IMG/VR virus record: IMGVR_UViG_3300030430_004373
Location: 1 to 32,393 of that record
Source: a virus
DNA length: 32,393 nt
Reading direction: 5' to 3' (one strand)
The stretch's first letter is position 1. The number at the start of each line of letters is the position of its first letter. This document shows positions 25,352 to 32,005 of this stretch, one piece after another. A program made the position numbers and the translations under genes. The notes under the pieces are model-generated. The model did not search any database and was not told where the DNA came from. It was given only the letters and a program-made list of their open reading frames with translations.

Positions 25352-25999
25352 ATGTCACTTGAATACATAACTAAAGTCTTAACTGCTCAAGTAAATCCTA
25401 CACAAAAATTAATCTTAATAGTCCTTGCTAATTATTCTGACGAATATGGAGAATCATATCCTTCACATAAAAGACTTACTGAACTAACGGGGCTATCTCT
25501 GTCTGCGATAAAAGACAATCTCAAAAAACTCAGAGCTCAAGGATTTATAGATTGGGAACATAGAGTGAATGACAAAGCTGAATACACTAGCAATCTTTAT
25601 AAAATCTTAGGTGGGTCGGGAGAAAACCTAGGTGGGTCGGGAGGTGGCTACAATACTAAAACATATACTAAAGAAATATATATATTAGATTTGGATGAGA
25701 TTAATTCTATCTTCAAAGAAAAATGCGACAAAAGTTTTTATCAACACAGTGCCAACTCATTCAAGGCACAGCCGAGATACAAAGAGTTAAGAGAATTAGC
25801 TAGAAAAGGTTTGGTCTCGCCCAAAACGGGGGAGAAAATAAATTTGAACACAAAAGAATTTTGGAATAAATATTTTGAAATAGCCAACTCAGAAGGTCAT
25901 AAAAAATGGATTAGGTCTTATTGGGATAAAAAGCCAAGCCTTATGACTATGCTGGGTATAAATCAATTTGAAGCAATCATTGAAAGGAGATACGGATGA
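25352..25999 (+). CDS. O-like winged-helix replication initiator candidate
   Basis: A 215-aa version starting MSLEYITKVLTAQVNPTQKL at ATG 25352, preceded by AGAGG; an upstream extension from 25271 (27 residues, hydrophobic) is less likely. Residues 10-80 form a winged helix (KLILIVLANYSDEYGESYPS, LTGLSLSAIKDNLKKLRAQG, FIDWEH) as in the N-terminal DNA-binding domain of phage replication O-type proteins. A Gly-Ser linker (LGGSGENLGGSGGG, about 86-100) leads to a C-terminal domain (FKEKCDKSFYQHSANSFK ... FWNKYFEIANSEG). It overlaps dnaB by four bases, so it may load the helicase at an origin. The divergent region 25251-25351 must hold promoters for both directions. Confidence 0.65.
   Translation: MSLEYITKVLTAQVNPTQKLILIVLANYSDEYGESYPSHKRLTELTGLSLSAIKDNLKKLRAQGFIDWEHRVNDKAEYTSNLYKILGGSGENLGGSGGGYNTKTYTKEIYILDLDEINSIFKEKCDKSFYQHSANSFKAQPRYKELRELARKGLVSPKTGEKINLNTKEFWNKYFEIANSEGHKKWIRSYWDKKPSLMTMLGINQFEAIIERRYG
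25608..25643 (+). repeat. Two 15-bp direct repeats in the O-like gene, possible origin iterons
   Basis: TAGGTGGGTCGGGAG occurs at 25608-25622 and at 25629-25643, 21 bp apart, two turns of the helix. They are GC-rich in an AT-rich genome and are followed by a strongly AT-rich stretch (about 25650-25700). In lambda the origin iterons lie inside the O gene and are followed by an AT-rich unwinding region; the layout here is similar. They are in frame, encoding LGGSGEN and LGGSGGG, so a simple linker duplication is the rival view. Confidence 0.6.
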
Positions 26000-27318
26000 A
26001 GTCTTTATACATAAAAGAAAATGCAAACTTAGAATTAGAAAGCAACGTAATTGGTGCCATGATTTTAGACAATAAGTTTTTTATACAAGCACAAGACAGA
26101 GGATTACAGCCGTCTGATTTTACAGTTCTTGCATTCCAAAAGACTTACGAAATTATGGTTGAGAAACAAGGCATAGATATTGTTTCTTTACAGGACCATC
26201 TCAATAAAGAAATGTTTGAAAAGGTCAGATTAGCTACCGCTGAAGGCATCATTATTGATGACATCTCGTATTGGGTTTCTCTTATGCAAGATGCGACAGC
26301 AAACAGAAAACTATTACAGTTAGCAAAAAAGATTCCTGATATTGTTCATCAAGATATAAAAATCGAAGAAAAAATTAGTAAAATAAATGAGCATTTAATT
26401 GGAGATAGAATAACCAAAGCAACAGGTTCACCAAAAAAAATATCACAAATATTTAATAATGTTGAACATGAACTTACAAATGCAAACGAAATAAATAAAA
26501 ATTTAATAAAGACAGGGTTCCAAACTTTAGATAATAAAATCAAAGGCTTCAGGTCGGGTGATTTGATAATCATTGCTGGAAGACCTGCTATGGGTAAAAC
26601 TACTTTTGCTCTTAACATTGCAACAAATTCAGTCATACAAGGTAAGAATGTTTTAATTTTTAGTTTGGAAATGACAAACGAGCAGCTGTTGAAAAAGATT
26701 ATTTCTGCACAAGCTGAACTATCTATGGATTCATTGCTTACAGGTGATTTAGATACTGAAGGTTGGTATAAATTTGGAGAGACTAAAAATTATTTTGAAG
26801 AAAAAAATATGTTTGTATATGACAAGTCTCCAATCACAATTGAAACGCTTGTTAATAAAACTAAAACATTACAAGCAGTCATGGATATTGACTTGATTGT
26901 TGTGGATTATTTACAGCTTCTTATGACATCAAACAAAGCACCAAGCAATTCAGATTCAAGAGCTTCATCAATAAGTTATATATCTAATTTACTGAAAGGG
27001 TTGGCTAAAGACATTGGCTGTCCTCTAATCAGTCTCTCCCAGCTATCACGGGGTGTAGAAGGAAGAACTGATAAGAGACCAATCCTTTCAGACCTTAGAG
27101 ACTCAGGGTCGATAGAACAAGATGCTGACATGGTTATTATGCTCTATCGAGATGAATACTACGATTCATTGTCTAACGACACCGCAGAAATTATAATTAG
27201 AAAAAACAGATTAGGAGATTCTGGACAAGTAGATTTAGGTTTCAACGGAGCATATTCTAAGTTTCTTGACCCAGAGGAGGTGGCATTCGGGAGAATAGAA
27301 GAAGAGGGACCGATTTAA
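25996..27318 (+). CDS. dnaB: Replicative DNA helicase, DnaB family
   Basis: A 440-aa helicase. N-terminal domain: NLELESNVIGAMILDNKFF and FTVLAFQKTYEIM (about 10-55). RecA-like domain from about 170: Walker A GRPAMGKTT (195-203; Lys201, Thr202), IFSLEMTNEQLLKKI, Walker B LIVVDYLQLL (300-309; Asp304), LSQLSRGVEGR (347-357) and LSDLRDSGSIEQDADMVIML (364-383) with the arginine-finger region. All key residues are present, so an active 5'-3' hexameric helicase is expected. It follows the O-like gene by a four-base overlap, a loader-helicase pair as in lambdoid phages. Confidence 0.93.
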   Translation: MKSLYIKENANLELESNVIGAMILDNKFFIQAQDRGLQPSDFTVLAFQKTYEIMVEKQGIDIVSLQDHLNKEMFEKVRLATAEGIIIDDISYWVSLMQDATANRKLLQLAKKIPDIVHQDIKIEEKISKINEHLIGDRITKATGSPKKISQIFNNVEHELTNANEINKNLIKTGFQTLDNKIKGFRSGDLIIIAGRPAMGKTTFALNIATNSVIQGKNVLIFSLEMTNEQLLKKIISAQAELSMDSLLTGDLDTEGWYKFGETKNYFEEKNMFVYDKSPITIETLVNKTKTLQAVMDIDLIVVDYLQLLMTSNKAPSNSDSRASSISYISNLLKGLAKDIGCPLISLSQLSRGVEGRTDKRPILSDLRDSGSIEQDADMVIMLYRDEYYDSLSNDTAEIIIRKNRLGDSGQVDLGFNGAYSKFLDPEEVAFGRIEEEGPI

Positions 27319-27656
27319 TGGAGCATCAAGCAGAAAACTTTCATCAACAAATAAGAGATATTATTCCTGAATTAAAACAAGCAAGAATAAATGTTTTTCA
27401 AAAAGAAGTTTTGCTAAAAAAAGTTTTTTATGTGGAGCTTGTAAAAGCAAAAGACGAAGGAGAAAGAAGTTATAATGCACAAAAAGCAAAAGCAGAATCA
27501 ACAGAAGAATACTACGAAGCATCATTGGCTGTCGCTGTTGCAAAAGCTGAATACGATTCTTGTCAAGCTAAAATGAAAGCAGCAGATATGCAGTTTGAAG
27601 AGTGGCGGACAAAGATGGCAAACTTAAGGTCGGAGAGAAGCAGATATGGAGCTTGA
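27318..27656 (+). CDS. Small helical coiled-coil protein
   Basis: A 112-aa, almost entirely helical protein, rich in Lys, Glu, Ala and Gln (FHQQIRDIIPELKQARINVF ... YYEASLAVAVAKAEYDSCQA). Its start is in TAATG with the dnaB stop. A coiled-coil adaptor working with the helicase is possible; no family recognised. Confidence 0.65.
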   Translation: MEHQAENFHQQIRDIIPELKQARINVFQKEVLLKKVFYVELVKAKDEGERSYNAQKAKAESTEEYYEASLAVAVAKAEYDSCQAKMKAADMQFEEWRTKMANLRSERSRYGA

Positions 27657-27855
27657 AAAAAAAATAGACAAAATGTCAGTTCAAAACTTTCAAAACTTTG
27701 CACACAATTTATGGATTGAGTGTAATGTAGAAAGAAAAAATTGGGGTGAAGATAAAATTAGTTATATGGATTATGTCATAAATAATTTACAATTTTTATA
27801 CGATGAGTATGAAAGGCAGAAGTCCGAACAAAGAAGAAAAGATTTGGATGTCTAA
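27646..27855 (+). CDS. Small unknown protein
   Basis: A 69-aa protein (MELEKKIDKMSVQNFQNFAH ... MDYVINNLQFLYDEYERQKS), helical and charged. It overlaps the previous gene by 11 bp and the HNH gene by 53 bp. Conserved Trp and aromatic positions (LWIECNVERKNW) suggest a compact fold. Function unknown. Confidence 0.6.
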   Translation: MELEKKIDKMSVQNFQNFAHNLWIECNVERKNWGEDKISYMDYVINNLQFLYDEYERQKSEQRRKDLDV

Positions 27856-28120
27856 AATTATTGAGCAAGGATGTATTGTTTGCAGACTAGAACATGATGT
27901 TTATACACCCGCTGAAGTCCATCATATTGATGGCAAAGTTAAGCCACAAGCACATTTAAGAACACTTAGTCTTTGCCCCAATCATCACCGCATGGGTTTG
28001 AACAATGAGCTTATTGTTTCAAGGCATCCTTACAAAGCTGAGTTCGTAAAACGCTACGGCACAGAGATAGAATTATTAAACAAACTGAAGGATTTAGTAT
28101 GGAAGAGCTCAAGATATTAG
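27803..28120 (+). CDS. Ref-like HNH nuclease
   Basis: A 105-aa protein. GCIVCRLEHDVYTPAEVHHI contains CxxC and the AEVHHI DG core, then LSLCPNHHRMGLNN, the His-rich part of an HNH/treble-clef fold; this order matches the P1 Ref (RecA-dependent nuclease) family widely found in phages. It would nick or cut DNA, perhaps on RecA filaments. ATG 27803 or the second ATG 27809 may be used; overlap with the upstream gene is large either way. Confidence 0.75.
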   Translation: MSMKGRSPNKEEKIWMSKIIEQGCIVCRLEHDVYTPAEVHHIDGKVKPQAHLRTLSLCPNHHRMGLNNELIVSRHPYKAEFVKRYGTEIELLNKLKDLVWKSSRY

Positions 28121-28197
28121 TAATTTTATTAACATCATTGGTCGCTACTTTTGTTTATTTTTATATTATGAAAATTGAAGAGTTGTTATTAATGTAA
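28099..28197 (+). CDS. Small single-TM protein
   Basis: A 32-aa ORF: MEELKILVILLTSLVATFVY, then FYIMKIEELLLM. A hydrophobic segment of about 20 residues makes one membrane helix with an acidic N-terminus. It overlaps the HNH gene end by 22 bp and its stop is coupled (TAATG) to the next gene. Its role is not known; small phage TM peptides of this type can alter host membranes. Confidence 0.45.
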   Translation: MEELKILVILLTSLVATFVYFYIMKIEELLLM

Positions 28198-28388
28198 TGC
28201 CAATTAAATATAAAAGAAGTCAAAAACACAGAGATAAAAATACAGGAAAAATTTCTGTAGAACATTTTTATTTAAAAGCTTTAGATTTAAAAAAATTAGA
28301 AGAGATATTTGACAATGAAAACACTGCAAAAAAGTTAAAACAAAAAGTGAAAAACGAAATTGTCAAAAGAAAAAAAACAAGCGTATAA
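28197..28388 (+). CDS. Conserved small basic phage protein
   Basis: A 63-aa protein beginning MPIKYKRSQKHRDKNTGKIS, then EHFYLKALDLKKLEEIFDNE and a Lys-rich C-terminus. Proteins with the pattern MPIKYKxSQKxxD..TGK occur in many marine phages, without known function. It starts within TAATG with the stop of the TM peptide. Confidence 0.7.
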   Translation: MPIKYKRSQKHRDKNTGKISVEHFYLKALDLKKLEEIFDNENTAKKLKQKVKNEIVKRKKTSV

Positions 28389-28686
28389 ATACAAGCACAC
28401 TAAAAGAGATGGTGAGCCAAACTTCCTTAACTATTCTTACGAAATAGCTTTATTGAAAAGTCATGAAGAACGAATCAAATACATGTCAGATATAGATGAA
28501 AAGTATCATGATTCAGTGTATCTTACTTGTATGCAGATGGGATTAGCCAAGACAATCTCAAACTTGCCAACTCGGGAAGAAAGAAAAAAAGCTTGGCAAG
28601 AATTACCAGAGCATAATATTACATTTAAAAATATGAAAGACATGGTTTATCATAGAGTACTAAATATATTTAAGGAGAAACAATGA
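28360..28686 (+). CDS. Unknown phage protein, TTG start
   Basis: A 108-aa protein (SKEKKQAYKYKHTKRDGEPN ... PTREERKKAWQELPEHNITF). TTG 28360 is used because the ORF has no better start before the conserved body; it overlaps the preceding gene by 29 bp. It is helical and mixed in charge. No family recognised. It ends in an overlap of four bases with the next gene. Confidence 0.55.
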   Translation: MSKEKKQAYKYKHTKRDGEPNFLNYSYEIALLKSHEERIKYMSDIDEKYHDSVYLTCMQMGLAKTISNLPTREERKKAWQELPEHNITFKNMKDMVYHRVLNIFKEKQ

Positions 28687-28865
28687 AAGGTGTAAATCAC
28701 TACAAAAAAGACGGAACTTTACATAAAGGAGGTACCCACAAAATGGGTGATGGTTCGCTGCATACAGGAGCCACACACACAGCAAAGAGTGTAAAGCTTT
28801 TTCACTATAATGAGCTTTCAAAAAAAGCCAAGACAAAAGCTAGAACTTTTTGGGGTAAAAAATAA
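28683..28865 (+). CDS. Small conserved GGTHK-motif protein
   Basis: A 60-aa protein with an internal short repeat: KDGTLHKGGTHKMGDGSLHTG, that is DGTLHKGG.HK and DGSLHTGATH, then KSVKLFHYNELSKKAKTKAR. Proteins with this repeated DGxLHxG pattern are frequent in marine phages; function unknown. AAGGAG at 28674-28679 precedes the start. Confidence 0.65.
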   Translation: MKGVNHYKKDGTLHKGGTHKMGDGSLHTGATHTAKSVKLFHYNELSKKAKTKARTFWGKK

Positions 28866-29011
28866 TGGATGTTATTGGTTGGATAATTCTTATAGCAATT
28901 AGCTTATGGGTTGTTAATGCTTATTTAAAAGTAAAACACATAGATTTACATGATAAAATTTCTTTGTTAATACAAGATTATTGGGATAATCTAAGAAATT
29001 ATTTTAAATGA
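28865..29011 (+). CDS. Small membrane protein
   Basis: A 48-aa ORF in TAATG overlap with the previous stop: MDVIGWIILIAISLWVVNAY forms one TM helix at the N-terminus, then a soluble tail (LKVKHIDLHDKISLLIQDYW). It ends in ATGA overlap with the next. Function unknown; position next to a second TM ORF group hints at membrane work. Confidence 0.5.
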   Translation: MDVIGWIILIAISLWVVNAYLKVKHIDLHDKISLLIQDYWDNLRNYFK

Positions 29012-29121
29012 ATAAGAACAAAACAAATAAACCCGTGCCCGTAAAAAAGGGAGGTCTTGGAAGGAACATTTTAGTTCATTCTGGTCACGTTTACGGTTGC
29101 GGCAAATCAAGAAACAAATAA
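29008..29121 (+). CDS. Tiny basic protein
   Basis: A 37-aa ORF: MNKNKTNKPVPVKKGGLGRN, then ILVHSGHVYGCGKSRNK. It starts in the ATGA overlap. KKGGLGRN and HSGHVYGCG look ordered enough to be a real peptide; nothing more can be said. Confidence 0.45.
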   Translation: MNKNKTNKPVPVKKGGLGRNILVHSGHVYGCGKSRNK

Positions 29122-29156
29122 ATAATTGAAGGTCTGTTGTAAAATGAATAACAGAT

Positions 29157-29522
29157 ATGCCGTCAATTGAACTTAGTGAATATTACATAGAACTTATTGG
29201 GTTTTTACTAACCCTGCTAGTAGGTTTATCAATCAAAGATTGGGCTACAAGCTTTATCAAAGGCTTGATGTTTCGCTTTGGCAGTTTAAAAGAAGGTGAC
29301 AAAATAATTGTTGATGACAAAGAAGGAATGCTTGTCAAGATTGGTACCCAAGAAACAATAATTGCTTTGTACACAGACAAAGGTTTAGTTTGGAGATATG
29401 TTCCAAACACTCGCATCCCCATGTTAAACTTATCTAAGGTTGTTGATTCAGAATTACATCAAGATAGTAAGATAGAAAAGGCAACAAAAATAAAAAAATT
29501 ATTACAAGAAACAGAGGATTAA
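29157..29522 (+). CDS. MscS-like small channel-type protein
   Basis: A 121-aa protein. Residues 5-40 are hydrophobic (YYIELIGFLLTLLVGLSIKD), corresponding to a single pore-like helix region; residues 40-85 read FRFGSLKEGDKIIVDDKEGM, LVKIGTQETIIALYTDKG and WRYVPNTRI, the beta-domain pattern of small-conductance mechanosensitive channels (F..G.L..GD.I.V...G.V..IG...T......G....VPN). It is far shorter than host MscS (about 280 aa), so it might be a minimal channel or inhibitor that mixes with host subunits; this is inferred. Confidence 0.6.
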   Translation: MPSIELSEYYIELIGFLLTLLVGLSIKDWATSFIKGLMFRFGSLKEGDKIIVDDKEGMLVKIGTQETIIALYTDKGLVWRYVPNTRIPMLNLSKVVDSELHQDSKIEKATKIKKLLQETED

Positions 29523-29523
29523 T

Positions 29524-29604
29524 ATGGGAATGGGCTACGGAAAAAAAATGAAAGGTAAAACTTATGGTGGCAAAAAGAAAACCAAGAAAAAGAAAAAAAA
29601 GTAA
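29524..29604 (+). CDS. Tiny Lys-rich protein
   Basis: A 26-aa ORF beginning MGMGYGKKMKGKTYGGKKK and ending in a run of lysines. Peptides starting MGMGYGKK occur repeatedly in marine T7-like phages. It starts just after the MscS-like stop and overlaps the next gene. A DNA or RNA condensing role is possible. Confidence 0.5.
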   Translation: MGMGYGKKMKGKTYGGKKKTKKKKKK

Positions 29605-29770
29605 GTCTAGGGTAAATGAGGCTGGTAATTACACTAAGCCTGAAATGCGTAAAAGACTTTTTTATAAAATCAAAGCTGGAAATAAAGGAGGTCGCAGCGG
29701 TCAATGGTCTGCCAGAAAAGCTCAAATGTTAGCAAAGCAGTACAAAGACAAGGGAGGCGGCTATCGCTAA
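29564..29770 (+). CDS. Small basic protein, RKAQMLAKQYKxKGGGYR type
   Basis: A 68-aa protein (VAKRKPRKRKKSKSRVNEAG ... GQWSARKAQMLAKQYKDKGG), strongly basic. The ending QWSARKAQ.LAK.YK.KGGGYR is found at the C-terminus of small proteins in many phages; possibly a DNA- or virion-associated protein. It overlaps the Lys-rich ORF by 41 bp. Confidence 0.7.
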   Translation: MVAKRKPRKRKKSKSRVNEAGNYTKPEMRKRLFYKIKAGNKGGRSGQWSARKAQMLAKQYKDKGGGYR

Positions 29771-29783
29771 ACAGTCGCATCAA

Positions 29784-29852
29784 GTGAAAGAGTCTAAAAA
29801 ACTTTTAAAACTTAAAAAGATGCAACAAAAAGACAAACGACACGAACAATAA
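29784..29852 (+). CDS. Possible tiny basic ORF
   Basis: In the 81-base gap a basic frame (VKESKKLLKLKKMQQKDKRH) ends in TAATG coupling with the next gene. GTG 29784 is the nearest regular start; an ATC at 29763 lies behind a good AGGGAGG but would be an unusual start. Low confidence. Confidence 0.3.
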   Translation: MKESKKLLKLKKMQQKDKRHEQ

Positions 29853-30103
29853 TGCCTTTAAAAAAATCACAAAAATCTCTCAAACTTTGGACCAAACAAG
29901 ATTGGAGAACTAAATCGGGGAAGCCTTCTACTCAAGGGAAAAAAGCTACAGGTGAAAGATACTTACCAGCCAAAGCAATAAAGGCTATGTCTGCTGCTGA
30001 GTACGCTGCCACATCAAGAAAAAAAAGAGCTGACACTAAAAAGGGAAAGCAGTTTTCAAAGCAGCCTAAAAGAGCAAGAAAAATAACTAAGAGATACAGA
30101 TAA
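29852..30103 (+). CDS. Small basic conserved phage protein (DUF5872-like)
   Basis: An 83-aa protein: MPLKKSQKSLKLWTKQDWRT then SGKPSTQGKKATGERYLPAK, AIKAMSAAEYAATSRKKRAD and a basic end. WTKQDWRTKSGKPSxQG...ERYLPxxAIKA is a pattern of a family I recall as DUF5872, present in phages and some large viruses; function unknown. It overlaps the next start by one base (TAATG). Confidence 0.7.
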   Translation: MPLKKSQKSLKLWTKQDWRTKSGKPSTQGKKATGERYLPAKAIKAMSAAEYAATSRKKRADTKKGKQFSKQPKRARKITKRYR

Positions 30104-30414
30104 TGGCTAAAGCTTCAGAAGCAAAAAGAGTAAGTGGCGGGGTCGTTTATCGGGGAAAAAAATTTAGTGGCTTCAATAAACCAAAGAGATATACGGGCAA
30201 AGGTAATTACAAAAAAGAAGTTCTAGCTAAGAAGGGAGATGAAATAAAAATAGTTAGATACGGTCATAAAGATTATAGACATAATTATTCCAAAGAAGCC
30301 CGTAAAAATTACTTAACACGGTCTGCAGGTATAAAAGATAAATCAGGTAAACTAACAAAGAACGATAAATTCTCATCAAATTATTGGTCGAGAAAAGATT
30401 TATGGAAAGCATGA
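30103..30414 (+). CDS. Conserved basic phage protein with SxAGIKDKSGKLTKND motif
   Basis: A 103-aa basic protein: KRVSGGVVYRGKKFSGFNKP, KKGDEIKIVRYGHKDYRHNY, then ARKNYLTRSAGIKDKSGKLT and NDKFSSNYWSRKDLW. The second half is strongly conserved in marine phages, often near small basic ORFs; function unknown, perhaps DNA or RNA binding. Ends in an ATGA overlap with the next gene. Confidence 0.7.
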   Translation: MAKASEAKRVSGGVVYRGKKFSGFNKPKRYTGKGNYKKEVLAKKGDEIKIVRYGHKDYRHNYSKEARKNYLTRSAGIKDKSGKLTKNDKFSSNYWSRKDLWKA

Positions 30415-30593
30415 AAATTTTTTTAACAGAGTTTCAACATCGGGGAAAGGTCATGACGGGTCCAATTCTTTATGCCAATTCGTTTGAAGAAGCACAAGAA
30501 GCCGCAGATGAATACGGTCTGGAAGTTGTTGGAGAACTGACGGATGTTTATATTCCTCCGTCTGATTTTTCTGGTGAAAGAACTTTGCACTAA
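30411..30593 (+). CDS. Small acidic protein
   Basis: A 60-aa protein starting MKIFLTEFQHRGKVMTGPIL at the ATG in the ATGA overlap; alternative starts are ATG 30402 and TTG 30384. The rest, ANSFEEAQEAADEYGLEVVG, then ELTDVYIPPSDFS, forms a compact beta-alpha-beta layout common in small early phage proteins. No function known. Confidence 0.6.
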   Translation: MKIFLTEFQHRGKVMTGPILYANSFEEAQEAADEYGLEVVGELTDVYIPPSDFSGERTLH

Positions 30594-30751
30594 TGATTTT
30601 ATATACTGAAAAAGAATTAATAGCAGCTTATAGAATTCACATAAAAGATTTAAAAAAAGTACCTAATGTTTCTATCCCAACGCTAGAAGAATTTAGAATT
30701 ATTTTTGAAGACTATTGGAAAGAAGAAATAGACAATGAGCAAAAAAGATAG
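30593..30751 (+). CDS. Small helical protein with IPTLEEFR motif
   Basis: A 52-aa ORF in TAATG coupling: MILYTEKELIAAYRIHIKDL then VSIPTLEEFRIIFEDYWKEE. LYTEKELxxAY....IPTLEEFRxxFE is a frequent signature in small phage proteins of unknown role. Ends 17 bp inside the next gene. Confidence 0.6.
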   Translation: MILYTEKELIAAYRIHIKDLKKVPNVSIPTLEEFRIIFEDYWKEEIDNEQKR

Positions 30752-30950
30752 CATAGCCTTGAGGCTTAAAAAGAGGGGCTACAGCGGGGGGAAAATAAAA
30801 TGGGTACCCAATAACATACATGGTAAAAGTCCAACGCTTAGAGGCTGGTTATTAAAGCTTGAAGATGATTCTGAATGGCAGGTACTCGGAACTAATTATG
30901 AAGATGCTATAAAAAAAATAGACTCACTCCAAATCAAGCAAAACGTCTGA
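30735..30950 (+). CDS. Small protein, last of the rightward early unit
   Basis: A 71-aa protein (SKKDSIALRLKKRGYSGGKI ... WLLKLEDDSEWQVLGTNYED), basic at first, then beta-rich with a C-terminal helix. No family recognised. Its 3' end overlaps the convergent ORF at 30924 by 27 bp; no strong rightward terminator is seen before 31158. Confidence 0.6.
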   Translation: MSKKDSIALRLKKRGYSGGKIKWVPNNIHGKSPTLRGWLLKLEDDSEWQVLGTNYEDAIKKIDSLQIKQNV

Positions 30951-31100
30951 GACTATATCAATAGCATTCATTGCTTTTATTATGTCTGCTTCACTCAAGT
31001 CTTCTGGATAACCTTCTAAAATGTTCTTGTCCTGTATGTCAATTTCTTTACCTTCTTTCAGTGTTCTTGCTACTTTGATTATTGATTCTTTGATTAACAT
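30924..31100 (-). CDS. Small helical protein, downstream of the leftward terminator
   Basis: A 58-aa ORF (MLIKESIIKVARTLKEGKEI, DIQDKNILEGYPEDLSEADI) with sensible codon use and helix pattern. Weak ribosome-binding site. It lies after the leftward terminator at 31158, so it needs its own promoter or readthrough; a TTGTCA box stands upstream but its -10 is poor. Confidence 0.45.
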   Translation of the reverse strand: MLIKESIIKVARTLKEGKEIDIQDKNILEGYPEDLSEADIIKAMNAIDIVSDVLLDLE

Positions 31101-31154
31101 AGGACCAATGATATTAACGGATATAAAAATAAATTAATAGACTTGACAAACAAA

Positions 31155-31179
31155 AAAGGCAGCCCGAAAGCTGCCCTTT
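31155..31179 (-). terminator. Rho-independent terminator for the leftward unit
   Basis: On the minus strand the sequence is GGCAGC, loop TTTCGG, GCTGCC, followed directly by TTTTTT. The six-bp GC stem, extended by AAA/TTT with one bulge, plus a U-tract make a classic terminator after the gene ending at 31196. On the plus strand the T-tract is weaker (CTTTATGTTT), but it may stop rightward transcripts too. Confidence 0.85.
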
Positions 31180-31195
31180 ATGTTTCATTCTTTAC

Positions 31196-31345
31196 TTAGA
31201 AAATTTCTGCTAAATATTCTTTGTTCCTGCCTTCTCTTACTTGAGCATAACCTGCTTCAAGATGAGAGTGAAACCCTGTTTTTTTATACAGTTTTTTTTG
31301 TGCATTTAGTCTTTTAAGTCTAAGTCTTTTTTGTTTTGTATTCAT
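31196..31345 (-). CDS. Small basic protein
   Basis: A 49-aa ORF: MNTKQKRLRLKRLNAQKKLY, then KKTGFHSHLEAGYAQVREGR. Strong AAGGAG before the ATG, and an ATGA overlap with the upstream zinc-ribbon gene. The first half is basic helix, possibly nucleic-acid binding. Last gene before the terminator. Confidence 0.6.
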   Translation of the reverse strand: MNTKQKRLRLKRLNAQKKLYKKTGFHSHLEAGYAQVREGRNKEYLAEIF

Positions 31346-31596
31346 TTTTTCTCCTTGTTTTCTTGACTGTATCTGTAGTCAATCATGTCAAAAACAAACT
31401 GTTGTATAAAAACTAATTCAGCATGAGATAGCTTTCTAAGATAGTTTTGTGTTTTATCAAGAATGCTTTTTTCCCAACCAGAATCATAGCCGCATTTTTT
31501 ACAGAACAAATTGACACCGCTTTCGCTACACCAAAATGAATCCGCTTCTTCACTGCCGCATTCAGGGCAAACTCCTTTACAATGTGCTCCAGACAT
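31342..31596 (-). CDS. Zinc-ribbon protein
   Basis: An 84-aa protein with CPECGSEEADSFWCSESGVN and LFCKKCGYDSGW: two CxxCG knuckles (residues about 10-13 and 32-35), a zinc ribbon, followed by a helical C-terminus (LSHAELVFIQQFVFDMIDY). It could bind DNA, RNA or a protein partner, for instance as a small phage regulator or host takeover factor; not determined. One-base overlap with the upstream gene. Confidence 0.65.
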   Translation of the reverse strand: MSGAHCKGVCPECGSEEADSFWCSESGVNLFCKKCGYDSGWEKSILDKTQNYLRKLSHAELVFIQQFVFDMIDYRYSQENKEKK

Positions 31597-31961
31597 TAAG
31601 ACACCTCCTTTTGTTCTGCTTTTTCTTCTTCAATATCAAAAGCTTTAAAAAAATCATCTGACAATTCAACAATCGTTTCCTTATCTTCTTTTGATAGGTT
31701 TTTTAATTCCCCATCGTAGCCTGAAAATTCTGAAACTCCATCGACATAATTATCAATTCTATAAATCCAATCAAAAAATTCTCTCGAATATTCAGAAGCA
31801 AAATTTTTGTCTTTGAAAAATCCAAGAGTATTTACGTCTTCTGGGTTGAAGTATGTAAACAACTCTAATTGGTCTGAATGTTTTGCGTAAGAATATTCGC
31901 AAATCATTTGCATGATTGTGATTTCTTGCATACTAAATTGTCTAAGTTTTTTGTTTGTCAT
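31596..31961 (-). CDS. Unknown acidic protein, first gene behind promoter copy D
   Basis: A 121-aa acidic protein (MTNKKLRQFSMQEITIMQMI, then aromatic-rich FDWIYRIDNYVDGVSEFSGY and an acidic tail). CGGAGAAAAATATG gives the start, 46 bp downstream of the conserved element at 32007. No family recognised; an acidic, DNA-mimic-like protein is one possibility but unsupported. Confidence 0.6.
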   Translation of the reverse strand: MTNKKLRQFSMQEITIMQMICEYSYAKHSDQLELFTYFNPEDVNTLGFFKDKNFASEYSREFFDWIYRIDNYVDGVSEFSGYDGELKNLSKEDKETIVELSDDFFKAFDIEEEKAEQKEVS

Positions 31962-32005
31962 ATTTTTCTCCGTTTTAAAATGTTAATTAAGTTTATGAAT
32001 CTAAT

